DNA of 12,031 bases from Fusobacterium sp. (lineage in GTDB: Bacteria; Fusobacteriota; Fusobacteriia; Fusobacteriales; Fusobacteriaceae): contig JAGYHM010000030.1 in NCBI GenBank assembly GCA_018457305.1, positions 1 to 12,031 on the forward strand, read 5' to 3'. The notes below the pieces were generated by a model. The model had not been told where the DNA came from. It did not search any database and was given only the letters and a program-made list of their open reading frames with translations. A program made the position numbers and the translations under genes. Below are positions 1 to 8,500 of this stretch, piece after piece. How positions within the stretch are numbered: position 1 is the first letter of the stretch; each line of letters starts with the position of its first letter.

Positions 1-1349
1 AAACAAAAGATGGAGAATACAAAGCATTAAGTGTTGTTATTGCAACTGGGGCTTCTCCAAGAAAATTAGGTTTCCCAGGAGAAAAAGAATATGCTGGAAG
101 AGGAGTTGCTTATTGTGCAACTTGTGATGGAGAATTTTTTACAGGAATAGATATATTTGTTATAGGAGCAGGATTTGCAGCTGCAGAAGAAGCAATGTTC
201 TTAACAAAATATGGAAAATCTGTAACAGTAATAGCAAGAGAACCAGAATTTACTTGTGCTAAAACAATAGCGGACAAAGTAAAAGCTCACCCTAAAATTA
301 CTGTTAAATTTAATACAGAATTAACAGAATTAATTGGGGATAATAAACCAAGAGCGGCTAAATTTAAAAATAATGAAACAGGAGAAATTACTGAATATAA
401 AGCAGAAGATGGAAAAACTTTTGGAGTATTTATATTTGCAGGTTATGTACCAGCAAGTGGAATATTTAAAAATCATATAGAAATAGATAAATTTGGATTT
501 ATTCCTACTGATGAAGATTTAATGACTAATGTCGCTGGAGTATATGCAGTAGGAGATATTAGACCTAAAAAATTAAAACAAGTAGTTACAGCAGTTGCAG
601 ATGGTGCAATAGCAGCAACATGTATAGAAAAATATGTTCATGATTTAAGAGAAGAATTAGGAATGAAAAAAGAAGTGAAAGAAGAAGAAAGTCATGAAGA
701 AGTAAACGGAAATGGAGCTTTCTTAGATGATGAATTAAGAGCACAACTAATATCAGTTGTAGAAAGATTTGAAAATAAAATAGAATTAGTTGTTTTAAAA
801 GATCCTTCAAATGAAGCGACTTTAAAAATAGAAAATGCTGTAAAAGAAATTGCAGAAGTTTCAGATAAATTAGAATTCTCTTCTTATAATATGGGAGAAA
901 ATAAAGAATTAGAAGCAAAAGTAAAAGTTACAAGATTTCCAACAATAGCAATTTTAAATAAAGATGGAGAGTTTTCAGGTTTAAAATATTCAAGTTTACC
1001 AAGTGGGCATGAATTAAACTCATTTATTTTAGGAATGTATAATGTTGCAGGACCTGGACAAAAAGTTGCAGAAGAAAGTTTGGAAAAAATTTCTAAATTA
1101 GATAAAAAAATAAATGTAAAAATAGGAATTTCATTGACTTGTACTAAATGTCCTAAGACAGTTCAATCAATTCAAAGATTAGCAACATTGAATAAAAATA
1201 TAGAAATGGAAATGATAGATATTTTCACGTTCCAAGATTTTAAAGATAAATACGATATTATGAGTGTACCTGCTATTATTTTAGATGATGAGCATGTTCA
1301 TTTTGGAGAAAAAAATATAGAAGAAGCAATCGAGCTTTTAACTAAATAA
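1..1349 (+). CDS. Thioredoxin-reductase-like flavoprotein with C-terminal AhpF-N-like domain (5' partial)
   Basis: The reading frame is open from the window edge (first full codon at base 3), giving 448 visible residues; the usual FAD-binding N-terminus, roughly 95-100 residues, lies outside. Visible residues 38-41 are the redox motif CATC followed by DGEF, as in thioredoxin reductases and AhpF. A pyridine-nucleotide Rossmann motif GAGFAAAEEA is at 55-64, and a C-terminal FAD motif (VYAVGDIR) is near 181-188. A charged Glu/Lys-rich linker (about 219-243) leads into about 205 residues resembling the N-terminal domain of AhpF: a first thioredoxin fold without CxxC but with a cis-Pro-type RFPT, then a second with CTKC at 380-383 and SVPA near 421-424. 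By family it should pass electrons from NAD(P)H through FAD and CATC to the CTKC pair, and from there to a peroxiredoxin or other disulfide partner; the partner is not in the window. The ATG at 195 is internal and is not the start. Confidence 0.9.
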   Translation, partial: TKDGEYKALSVVIATGASPRKLGFPGEKEYAGRGVAYCATCDGEFFTGIDIFVIGAGFAAAEEAMFLTKYGKSVTVIAREPEFTCAKTIADKVKAHPKITVKFNTELTELIGDNKPRAAKFKNNETGEITEYKAEDGKTFGVFIFAGYVPASGIFKNHIEIDKFGFIPTDEDLMTNVAGVYAVGDIRPKKLKQVVTAVADGAIAATCIEKYVHDLREELGMKKEVKEEESHEEVNGNGAFLDDELRAQLISVVERFENKIELVVLKDPSNEATLKIENAVKEIAEVSDKLEFSSYNMGENKELEAKVKVTRFPTIAILNKDGEFSGLKYSSLPSGHELNSFILGMYNVAGPGQKVAEESLEKISKLDKKINVKIGISLTCTKCPKTVQSIQRLATLNKNIEMEMIDIFTFQDFKDKYDIMSVPAIILDDEHVHFGEKNIEEAIELLTK

Positions 1350-1362
1350 AAAATAAAATTTT

Positions 1363-1392
1363 AACTGCAACTTTTTTGGTTGCAGTTTTTTT
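1363..1392 (+). terminator. Intrinsic terminator of the reductase gene
   Basis: A perfect 9-bp stem, AACTGCAAC (1363-1371) with GTTGCAGTT (1379-1387), has a 7-base loop and runs directly into a T tract ending at 1392. It lies 13 bases after the TAA stop and before the pyk promoter, so it separates the two transcription units. Confidence 0.9.
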
Positions 1393-1436
1393 AAATAAAA
1401 AATACAAAAAAGATAAAAAAATAACCTTTTATTTTT

Positions 1437-1465
1437 TTGAAATTATATGTATTTTAATATATAAT
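1437..1465 (+). promoter_or_regulatory. Promoter of the pyk-eno operon
   Basis: A -35 box TTGAAA (1437-1442) and a perfect -10 box TATAAT (1460-1465) are separated by 17 bp, in very AT-rich DNA just after the upstream terminator. Transcription should start near 1472, giving a short leader of about 35 bases to the TTG start at 1509. Confidence 0.8.
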
Positions 1466-1508
1466 TTTAAGTATAGTATGAATTAAAGAAAAATTAGGGG
1501 TGAATATA

Positions 1509-2927
1509 TTGAAAAAAACAAAGATAGTTTGTACGATTGGACCAAAAACAGAAAATGTTGAATTGTTGAAAACATTATTACAAAATGGAATGAATGTGAT
1601 GAGATTAAATTTTTCTCACGGAAATTACGAAGAGCATAAAAATAGAATAAATAATTTTAGACAGGCTGTGTCTGAAACTGGAATAAGAGGAGCATTACTT
1701 TTAGATACTAAAGGGCCTGAAATAAGAACTATAAAATTAAAAGATGGAAAAGATGTAGTGATTAAAGATGGACAAAAATTTACTTTTACAACAGATAAAA
1801 CAGTTGTGGGAGATGAAAATAAAGTTGCTGTTACTTATGAAGGCTTTGCAAGAGATTTAAAAGTTGGAAGTATAGTCTTGGTTGATGATGGTTTAATAGA
1901 GTTAGAAGTTGTAGAAATAAATGGAGAAGAAGTTGTTTGTGTTGCACAAAATAATGGTGAACTGGGAGAAAATAAAGGAATAAATTTACCTGGAGTTTCT
2001 GTTAAGTTACCGGCTTTATCAGAAAAAGATATTGCAGATTTAAAATTTGGTTGTGAAAACAATGTGGATTTTATAGCGGCTTCTTTCATAAGAAAGGCTC
2101 AAGATGTTAGAGATGTAAGAAAAATTTTAAAAGAAAATGGTGGAGATAGAATTTTAATTATATCTAAAATTGAAAATAGAGAAGGCTTAGATAATTTTGA
2201 TGAAATTTTAGCAGAATCTGATGGAATAATGGTTGCAAGAGGAGATTTAGGGGTTGAGATTCCAGTTGAAGAAGTTCCTTTAGCACAAAAAATGATGATA
2301 AAAAAATGTAATCAGGCAGGAAAAGTTGTTATAACTGCAACTCAAATGTTGGATTCAATGATTAAAAATCCAAGACCAACAAGAGCAGAAGCAAATGATG
2401 TTGCTAATGCGATTATGGATGGAACAGACGCTATAATGCTTTCTGGAGAAACTGCAAAAGGAGATTATCCAGTTGAATCTGTTGAGGTTATGAATAGGAT
2501 AGCAGAAAAAATAGATCCTACTGTAAAACCATTATTAATTAATAGAAAAAATACAACAGAAGATATAACAGTAGCAGTAGCAGAAGGAACAGCAGATATA
2601 AGTGAAACATTAGGAGCAAAACTTATAGTTGTTGGAACTGAATCTGGAAGATCAGCAAGAGATATGAGAAGATATTTTCCAAAGGCAACAATACTTGCTA
2701 TAACTAATAATGAAAAAACAGCAAATCAATTAGTTTTATCAAAAGGAATAGTTTCTTATGTTGATTCAATGCCAAAAACTTTAGATGAATTTTTTAAAGT
2801 TTCGGAAATAGTTGCAAAAAAATTGAATTTAGTAAAAAATAAAGATATAATAGTAGTAACATGTGGAGAAAGTGTTTTTATACAAGGAACAACAAATTCT
2901 ATAAAAGTTATACAAATTAAAGACTAA
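1509..2927 (+). CDS. pyk: Pyruvate kinase (PykF-like type)
   Basis: Converts phosphoenolpyruvate and ADP to pyruvate and ATP, the last step of glycolysis, in the cytoplasm. I start it at TTG 1509 (472 residues): AGGGGTGA at 1496-1503 is a good ribosome site 5 bases upstream, and the protein then begins [13 protein letters not shown] as in the family. A GTG at 1500 in the same frame overlaps that ribosome site and is less likely. Visible motifs from the TTG start are MRLNFSHG (31-38), DTKGPEIRT (66-74) leading into the B domain, ISKIEN with catalytic Lys220, the Mg-binding [12 protein letters not shown] (241-252), and MLDSM...TRAEA (280-295). The C-domain contains TESGRSAR and NNEKTA segments like the fructose-1,6-bisphosphate-binding region of E. 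coli PykF, so sugar-phosphate activation is inferred. There is no extra C-terminal PEP-utiliser domain. It is transcribed with eno, 29 bases downstream. Confidence 0.96.
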   Translation: MKKTKIVCTIGPKTENVELLKTLLQNGMNVMRLNFSHGNYEEHKNRINNFRQAVSETGIRGALLLDTKGPEIRTIKLKDGKDVVIKDGQKFTFTTDKTVVGDENKVAVTYEGFARDLKVGSIVLVDDGLIELEVVEINGEEVVCVAQNNGELGENKGINLPGVSVKLPALSEKDIADLKFGCENNVDFIAASFIRKAQDVRDVRKILKENGGDRILIISKIENREGLDNFDEILAESDGIMVARGDLGVEIPVEEVPLAQKMMIKKCNQAGKVVITATQMLDSMIKNPRPTRAEANDVANAIMDGTDAIMLSGETAKGDYPVESVEVMNRIAEKIDPTVKPLLINRKNTTEDITVAVAEGTADISETLGAKLIVVGTESGRSARDMRRYFPKATILAITNNEKTANQLVLSKGIVSYVDSMPKTLDEFFKVSEIVAKKLNLVKNKDIIVVTCGESVFIQGTTNSIKVIQIKD

Positions 2928-2947
2928 AAAATATTTTAAATTTATAG

Positions 2948-4264
<1,317 letters not shown>

Positions 4265-4277
4265 AATAATTTTTTTG

Positions 4278-4307
4278 AAAGTGGAGGAATTTTTCTTCCA
4301 CTTTTTT
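4278..4307 (+). terminator. Intrinsic terminator after eno
   Basis: A 10-bp stem, AAAGTGGAGG (4278-4287) with CTTCCACTTT (4295-4304), has one G-T wobble, a 7-base loop AATTTTT and a following T run to 4307. It lies 13 bases past the enolase stop and ends the pyk-eno transcript. Confidence 0.88.
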
Positions 4308-4336
4308 ATATCTAAAGAAATTATAATTTTATTTTT
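4304..4336. repeat. Left 33-bp direct repeat flanking the GC-rich element
   Basis: The sequence beginning TTTTATATCTAAAGAAATTA matches 4504-4536 without gaps at 30 of 33 positions; the mismatches are at 4317, 4326 and 4330. The offset is exactly 200 bp. Its first bases overlap the T tract of the eno terminator. Confidence 0.75.
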
Positions 4337-4503
4337 GGGCTCGCCACGGGCACAAAGCCCTGCTCGCCTTTTATGTCGGGACTGTCGCCCCGACACCCTA
4401 AAAAAATATTAAATTTTTAAAAATAATTTGGGGGGTTTGGGGCGAAGCCCCAAGCCTCACAGAGTGTGGAAACAGTGAACAAAGTGAATGCAGTTTCCCT
4501 ATA
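4337..4503. repeat. GC-rich, hairpin-rich intergenic element (candidate dispersed repeat)
   Basis: By hand count, 4337-4400 is about 66% G+C and 4430-4500 about 55%, in DNA otherwise mostly below 30%. A 29-base A/T block (4401-4429) separates the two halves. The left half has a GCTCGCC direct repeat (4339-4345, 4362-4368), the hairpin GGGC-ACAAA-GCCC (4348-4360), and TGTCGGG (4374-4380) pairing with CCCGACA (4389-4395). The right half has a perfect 7-bp stem around a GAA loop (4437-4453, TTGGGGC/GCCCCAA), CACA-GAG-TGTG (4458-4468), and GGAAAC (4468-4473) pairing with GTTTCC (4493-4498). No convincing protein is encoded on either strand. Composition and nested short palindromes suggest a dispersed extragenic repeat or a decayed non-autonomous mobile element; copy number elsewhere cannot be judged from this window. 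Confidence 0.6.
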
Positions 4504-4536
4504 TTTTATATCTAAAAAAATTATAGTTTAATTTTT
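4504..4536. repeat. Right 33-bp direct repeat flanking the GC-rich element
   Basis: This is the partner of 4304-4336, 30 of 33 identical with no gaps. Unlike the left copy it is not attached to a terminator stem. It ends 31 bases before the -35 box of the rpsB promoter. Confidence 0.75.
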
Positions 4537-4567
4537 TATAAAAAAGAATAAAATTTTATTGGAAAGA

Positions 4568-4596
4568 TTGACACAAAATAAAAAAAATGCTAAAAT
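4568..4596 (+). promoter_or_regulatory. Strong promoter of the rpsB-tsf operon
   Basis: A consensus TTGACA (4568-4573) and TAAAAT (4591-4596) are 17 bp apart. A TGC just before the -10 box supplies the TG of an extended -10 element. Transcription should start near 4603, leaving about 100 bases of structured leader before rpsB. Confidence 0.87.
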
Positions 4597-4602
4597 CTAT
4601 TG

Positions 4603-4705
4603 TCGTAAAAAAAGCACATCAATTATTTCTAAGCGTGGTGCTGAAAAGGCTTAGTTTTGAGGTTGATGGAAGAATAACCAAATTAAAAATTTTAGGAGGA
4701 AAAAA
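4603..4705 (+). promoter_or_regulatory. Structured 5' leader of rpsB, candidate S2 autoregulatory RNA
   Basis: Two stems cross as in an H-type pseudoknot: AGCAC (4613-4617) with GTGCT (4638-4642), and CTAAGC (4629-4634) with GCTTAG (4649-4654). A further stem, ATCAA (4618-4622) with TTGAT (4663-4667), could close the fold. GGTT (4661-4664) with AACC (4676-4679) is a competing hairpin. The ribosome site AGGAGG (4694-4699) follows. Leaders of rpsB are known sites of S2 feedback in other bacteria, such as the t44 RNA of gammaproteobacteria. Regulation here is inferred from position and structure. Confidence 0.5.
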
Positions 4706-5449
4706 ATGGCAGTAGTAACAATGAAACAATTATTGGAAGCAGGGGTTCATTTTGGACATCAAGCAAAAAGATGGAATCCAAAAATGAAAAAGTACATCTT
4801 TACAGAAAGAAATGGGATTCATGTAATTGACTTACATAAATCTTTAAAAAGAATAGAAGATGCTTATGCTGAAATGAGAAGAATAGCTTCAGAAGGTGGA
4901 AAAGTTTTATTCGTAGGAACAAAAAAACAAGCTCAAGAAGCGATTAAAGAACAAGCAGAAAGAACAGGTATGTATTATGTAAATAATAGATGGCTAGGTG
5001 GAATGCTTACAAACTTCTCTACTATTAAAAAAAGAATTGAAAGATTAAAAGAATTAGAAAAAATGGAAGCTGAAGGAATTTTAGATAATAACTATACTAA
5101 AAAAGAAGCGTCAGAATTCAGAAAAGAATTAGCAAAATTATCTAAAAACTTATCAGGAATTAAAGATATGAAAAAAGTTCCAGATGCAATATATATAGTA
5201 GATGTAAAAATGGAAGAATTGGCAGTAGTGGAAGCAAGCAACTTGAATATTCCTATATTTGCTATGATAGATACAAATGTAGATCCTGATTTAATAACTC
5301 ATGCAATTCCAGGAAATGACGATGCAATAAGATCAGTAAAACTTATAACATCTATAATGGCTAATGCAATAGTTGAAGGAAATCAAGGAAGAGAAAATGT
5401 AGAACCAGCTTCTGAAGAAGTTAATGTTGAAGAAGGTTCAGTAGAATAA
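4706..5449 (+). CDS. rpsB: Small-subunit ribosomal protein S2
   Basis: S2 joins the 30S subunit late and sits between head and body. The 247 residues begin with the family signature [20 protein letters not shown] (6-25), followed by [14 protein letters not shown], and contain [12 protein letters not shown] near residue 92 and a VDVKMEE-AVVEA region in the second half. The tail after about residue 225 is acidic and low in complexity (Glu/Val/Asn), a variable region of the family. The ATG follows AGGAGG with 6-base spacing. It is the first gene of an operon with tsf, an order conserved across most bacteria, and lies behind a strong promoter and structured leader that may let S2 control its own synthesis. 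Confidence 0.98.
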   Translation: MAVVTMKQLLEAGVHFGHQAKRWNPKMKKYIFTERNGIHVIDLHKSLKRIEDAYAEMRRIASEGGKVLFVGTKKQAQEAIKEQAERTGMYYVNNRWLGGMLTNFSTIKKRIERLKELEKMEAEGILDNNYTKKEASEFRKELAKLSKNLSGIKDMKKVPDAIYIVDVKMEELAVVEASNLNIPIFAMIDTNVDPDLITHAIPGNDDAIRSVKLITSIMANAIVEGNQGRENVEPASEEVNVEEGSVE

Positions 5450-5488
5450 TATTTTATCAATAAAAATAAAATTTGATAGGAGGAAATT

Positions 5489-6379
5489 ATGGCAGTATCA
5501 GCAAAGTTAGTAAAAGAACTTAGAGAAAGAACAGGAGCAGGAATGCTTGATTGTAAAAAAGCATTAGAAGCTCATGATGGAGATATAGAAAAATCAATAG
5601 ATTTTTTAAGAGAAAAAGGGATAGCAAAAGCAGTTAAAAAAGCAGGAAGAATAGCGGCAGAAGGTTTAATATTTGATGCAGTATCTTCTGATAATAAAAA
5701 AGCTGTTTTAATGGAGTTTAACTCAGAAACAGACTTCGTTGCTAAAAATGTTGAATTTAAAGAATTTGGTAAAAAATTAGTTGAAGTAGTTTTAGATAAA
5801 AATATTAAAACAATTGAAGAATTAAAAGAAACTGAATTAGAAGCAGGAAAAACAGTTGCTACAACTTTAACAGATTTAATTGCTAAAATCGGTGAAAATA
5901 TGAACTTAAGAAGACTTCAAGTTGTTGAATCTAAAGATGGATTTGTTGAAACTTATAGTCATATGGGTGGAAAATTAGGTGTAGTTGTGGAAATGAGTGG
6001 AGAAGCAACAGAAGAAAATTTAGTAAAAGCTAAAGACATAGCAATGCATGTTGCTGCAATGGATCCTAAATACTTATCTTCTGAACAAGTTACTACAACT
6101 GATTTAGAACATGAAAAAGAAATTGCAAGAAAACAATTAGAAGAAGAAGGAAAACCAGCTCAAATTATAGAAAAAATATTGATTGGAAAAATGAATAAAT
6201 TCTATGAAGAAAACTGTTTAGTAAATCAAGTTTTTGTTAAGGCTGAAAATAAAGAAACTGTTGAAAAATATGCAGGTGATATTAAAGTTTTAGGATTTAC
6301 TAGATATAAAGTTGGAGATGGAATAGAAAAGAAAGAAGAAGATTTCGCTGCAGAAGTTGCTGCTCAAATCAAAGGATAG
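5489..6379 (+). CDS. tsf: Translation elongation factor EF-Ts
   Basis: EF-Ts is the guanine-nucleotide exchange factor that releases GDP from EF-Tu. The N-terminal UBA-like module has the signature [19 protein letters not shown] (8-26). The core contains TDFVAKN (81-87), whose Asp-Phe pair inserts near the Mg site of EF-Tu in the family. The C-terminal half has HVAAMDP and a helical region ending in AAQIKG. At 296 residues it is normal length. It lies 39 bases after rpsB; the ATG follows AGGAGG. A weak hairpin TATCAA (5455-5460) with TTGATA (5473-5478) touches the ribosome site and may tune translation. A terminator-like hairpin follows the stop. Confidence 0.98.
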   Translation: MAVSAKLVKELRERTGAGMLDCKKALEAHDGDIEKSIDFLREKGIAKAVKKAGRIAAEGLIFDAVSSDNKKAVLMEFNSETDFVAKNVEFKEFGKKLVEVVLDKNIKTIEELKETELEAGKTVATTLTDLIAKIGENMNLRRLQVVESKDGFVETYSHMGGKLGVVVEMSGEATEENLVKAKDIAMHVAAMDPKYLSSEQVTTTDLEHEKEIARKQLEEEGKPAQIIEKILIGKMNKFYEENCLVNQVFVKAENKETVEKYAGDIKVLGFTRYKVGDGIEKKEEDFAAEVAAQIKG

Positions 6380-6390
6380 GCAAAATTTAA

Positions 6391-6421
6391 AGGAGATGCA
6401 ACTTTTGTGTCTCCTATTTTT
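6391..6421 (+). terminator. Terminator-like hairpin between tsf and pyrH
   Basis: An 11-bp stem, AGGAGATGCAA (6391-6401) with TTGTGTCTCCT (6405-6415), has two G-T wobbles, a 3-base loop and the tail ATTTTTA. It lies 11 bases after the tsf stop and 20 bases before the pyrH start, so there is no room for a full promoter after it. It probably terminates most rpsB-tsf transcripts while some read through to pyrH-frr, or pyrH has a promoter inside tsf. Confidence 0.75.
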
Positions 6422-6441
6422 ATAAGAATTTAGGAGGAAAA

Positions 6442-7161
6442 ATGACAAGTCCTTATTATAAGAAAATTTTATTAAAACTTAGTGGAGAAGCCTTACTTGG
6501 AAATCAAGAGTTTGGTATTTCATCGGAGGTTATAGCTTCATATTCAAGGCAGATTAAAGAAATAGTTGATATGGGTGTTGAAGTTTCAATAGTTATTGGT
6601 GGAGGAAATATATTTAGAGGTCTTTCTGGGGAAGCACAGGGAGTAGATAGAGTAACAGGAGATCACATGGGAATGTTGGCAACTGTTATAAACTCATTGG
6701 CTTTACAAAATTCTATGGAAAAACTAGGTTTACCAACTAGAGTTCAAACAGCTATAGAAATGCCAAAAATAGCAGAACCTTTTATAAAAAGAAAAGCTCA
6801 AAGACACTTAGAAAAAGGTAGAGTTGTGATATTTGGAGCAGGAACAGGAAATCCATATTTTACAACAGATACAGCAGCAGCACTTAGAGCAACTGAAATG
6901 AATGTTGATGTTGTAATAAAAGCTACAAATGTAGATGGAGTTTATGATAAAGATCCAAATAAATTTGATGATGCTAAAAAATACGAACAAGTTTCATATA
7001 ATGAAGTTTTGGCTAAACACTTAAAAATAATGGATGCAACTGCAATTTCATTATGTAGAGAAAATAAAATACCTATAATAGTTTTTAATTCTTTAATAGA
7101 AGGAAATTTGAAAAAAGTTATAATGGGAGAAAATATAGGGACAACAGTATTAGCAGATTAA
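6442..7161 (+). CDS. pyrH: Uridylate (UMP) kinase
   Basis: Phosphorylates UMP to UDP with ATP, the committed step to UTP and CTP, in the cytoplasm. It belongs to the amino-acid-kinase fold, unrelated to adenylate kinase. Motifs are [13 protein letters not shown] (8-20), the glycine-rich IGGGNIFRG (52-60), [18 protein letters not shown] (72-89), [19 protein letters not shown] near 131-149, and [13 protein letters not shown] near 155-167. Its 239 residues match the bacterial hexameric enzyme, which in the family is controlled by GTP and UTP. The ATG follows AGGAGG by 5 bases. The order tsf-pyrH-frr is widely conserved. The gene sits beyond a terminator-like hairpin, which probably lowers its expression relative to rpsB and tsf. 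Confidence 0.98.
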   Translation: MTSPYYKKILLKLSGEALLGNQEFGISSEVIASYSRQIKEIVDMGVEVSIVIGGGNIFRGLSGEAQGVDRVTGDHMGMLATVINSLALQNSMEKLGLPTRVQTAIEMPKIAEPFIKRKAQRHLEKGRVVIFGAGTGNPYFTTDTAAALRATEMNVDVVIKATNVDGVYDKDPNKFDDAKKYEQVSYNEVLAKHLKIMDATAISLCRENKIPIIVFNSLIEGNLKKVIMGENIGTTVLAD

Positions 7162-7170
7162 GGAGGAAAA

Positions 7171-7737
7171 ATGACAGGACAAGAACTTATAAAAGAATGT
7201 GAATTGAAAATGGAAAAAACAATAGAGGCAGTAAAAGATCACTTTACATCAATTAGAGCAGGAAGAGCTAGTGTATCTATGTTAGATACAGTAAGAGTTG
7301 ATTCTTATGGAAGTGAAGTACCTTTAAATCAAGTAGGGACAGTATCAGCACCAGAAGCAAGACTTCTAATGATAGATCCTTGGGATAAATCTTTAATTCC
7401 AACTATTGAAAAAGCGATACTTGCATCAAATATTGGGATGACACCAAATAATGATGGTAGAGTAATAAGACTTGTTATGCCAGAACTAACAGCAGAGAGA
7501 AGAAAAGAGTATGTAAAACTTGCAAAAACAGAAGCTGAAAACGGAAGAATAGCTGTTAGAAATGTGAGAAAAGATGCTAATAATCATCTTAGAAAATTAG
7601 AAAAAGATAAGGATTCTTCTATGTCGGAAGATGAATTAAAAAAAGCAGAAGCAGATGTTCAAACATTAACAGATAAATATATAAAAGTAATAGATGAACT
7701 TTTTGCTAAAAAAGAAAAAGAAATCACAACAATTTAG
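7171..7737 (+). CDS. frr: Ribosome recycling factor
   Basis: RRF, with EF-G, splits post-termination ribosomes. The 188 residues (usual about 185) show the domain-I helix with HFTSIRAGRASVSMLD (24-39), domain II beginning VDSYGSEVPLNQVGTVSAPE, then LVMPELTAERRKEYVKLAK (101-119) returning to the helical bundle, and NVRKDANNHLRKLEKD near 131-146. The ribosome site AGGAGG lies immediately beside the pyrH stop, leaving 9 bases between the genes and suggesting translational coupling. The stop is doubled (TAG TAG in frame). A strong terminator follows, so frr is the last gene of the rpsB operon. Confidence 0.98.
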   Translation: MTGQELIKECELKMEKTIEAVKDHFTSIRAGRASVSMLDTVRVDSYGSEVPLNQVGTVSAPEARLLMIDPWDKSLIPTIEKAILASNIGMTPNNDGRVIRLVMPELTAERRKEYVKLAKTEAENGRIAVRNVRKDANNHLRKLEKDKDSSMSEDELKKAEADVQTLTDKYIKVIDELFAKKEKEITTI

Positions 7738-7750
7738 TAGATTTAAAAGT

Positions 7751-7794
7751 TATTAAAAATCCTAGTACCAAGAAGGGTACTAGAATTTTTAATA
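7751..7794. terminator. Long near-palindromic terminator between frr and adk
   Basis: The core CTAGTACC (7762-7769) pairs perfectly with GGTACTAG (7776-7783) around AAGAAG. After one C/A mismatch the stem continues for 10 A/T pairs outward (7751-7760 with 7785-7794). With A-rich and T-rich arms on the two sides it could work on either strand; on the + strand it ends the rpsB-frr transcript. Confidence 0.87.
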
Positions 7795-7836
7795 TTATAA
7801 TATGAAATAGATAAAATAAAGTTAGGAGATGAGAAA

Positions 7837-8463
7837 ATGAATATAGTTTTATTTGGAGCACCAGGAGCTGGAAAAGGAACTCAAGCAAAATTTATAGTTG
7901 AAAAATATGGAATACCTCAAATATCAACAGGGGATATTTTAAGAGGAGCAATAGCGAATCAAACAAAGTTAGGAATGGAAGCTAAAAAGTTTATGGATGC
8001 TGGGCAATTAGTTCCTGATGAAGTTGTAAATGGTTTAGTAGCAGAAAGATTAGCAGAAAAAGATTGTGAAAAAGGTTTTATAATGGATGGATTTCCAAGA
8101 ACAGTAGTTCAAGCAAAAGTTTTAGATGAAATTTTAGAAAAAATGGGCAAAAAAATAGAAAAGGTTATTGCTTTAAATGTACCAGATGAAGATATTATAG
8201 AAAGAATAACTGGAAGAAGAACTTCAAAAGTTACTGGAAAAATTTATCATATAAAATATAATCCACCAGTTGATGAAAAAGAAGAAGATTTAATTCAAAG
8301 ATCTGATGATACAAAAGAAGTAGTGGAAAAAAGATTAGCAACATACAAAGAACAAACTGCACCTGTGTTTGATTACTATAATGTACAAAATAAAGTTTCT
8401 GAAATAGATGGAGCTAAATCATTAGATGAAATAACTAAAGAAATTTTTGAAATATTAGGATAA
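7837..8463 (+). CDS. adk: Adenylate kinase
   Basis: Interconverts ATP + AMP and 2 ADP in the cytoplasm. The P-loop GAPGAGKGT is at 7-15, the AMP-binding segment starts with STGDILRGAI (30-39), GFIMDGFPRT is at 80-89, and RITGRR (123-128) opens the LID. The LID (about 126-160) is the long type but has no zinc-binding cysteines; it reads KIYHIKYNPP as in E. coli-type enzymes. At 208 residues it is slightly shorter than the usual 214-217. The ATG follows AGGAGATGAG. In many bacteria adk follows secY; here it follows frr and a terminator. A promoter is needed in the 42 bases after the terminator: TATAAT is at 7796-7801, but no clear -35 box accompanies it. Confidence 0.98.
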   Translation: MNIVLFGAPGAGKGTQAKFIVEKYGIPQISTGDILRGAIANQTKLGMEAKKFMDAGQLVPDEVVNGLVAERLAEKDCEKGFIMDGFPRTVVQAKVLDEILEKMGKKIEKVIALNVPDEDIIERITGRRTSKVTGKIYHIKYNPPVDEKEEDLIQRSDDTKEVVEKRLATYKEQTAPVFDYYNVQNKVSEIDGAKSLDEITKEIFEILG

Positions 8464-8500
8464 TTTATTTTAAAAATTATTAAATATTGAAAGGTAAAAA

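Noticed and set aside
586..918. Leucine-rich minus-strand reading frame
   Set aside because: It is antisense to the Glu/Lys-rich reductase linker; the leucines arise from complementing AAG/GAA codons. It has no ribosome site or family features.
1500..1508. GTG start for pyk three codons upstream of TTG 1509
   Set aside because: The GTG is part of the AGGGGTGA ribosome site itself; TTG 1509 is correctly spaced and gives the usual N-terminus. N-terminal peptides would decide.
4304..4536. GC-rich element with direct repeats as a CRISPR array or insertion sequence
   Set aside because: Only two repeat copies 200 bp apart, no regular spacers, no cas gene, no transposase and no long terminal inverted repeats.
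5455..5478. TATCAA/TTGATA hairpin between rpsB and tsf as a terminator
   Set aside because: The stem is only 6 A/T-rich pairs with a long loop and is followed by the tsf ribosome site, not a T tract.
7796..7801. TATAAT before adk as a promoter
   Set aside because: No -35 box lies 16-18 bp upstream and there is no TG extension; it abuts the terminator stem in AT-rich sequence. It is possible but not supported enough to list.
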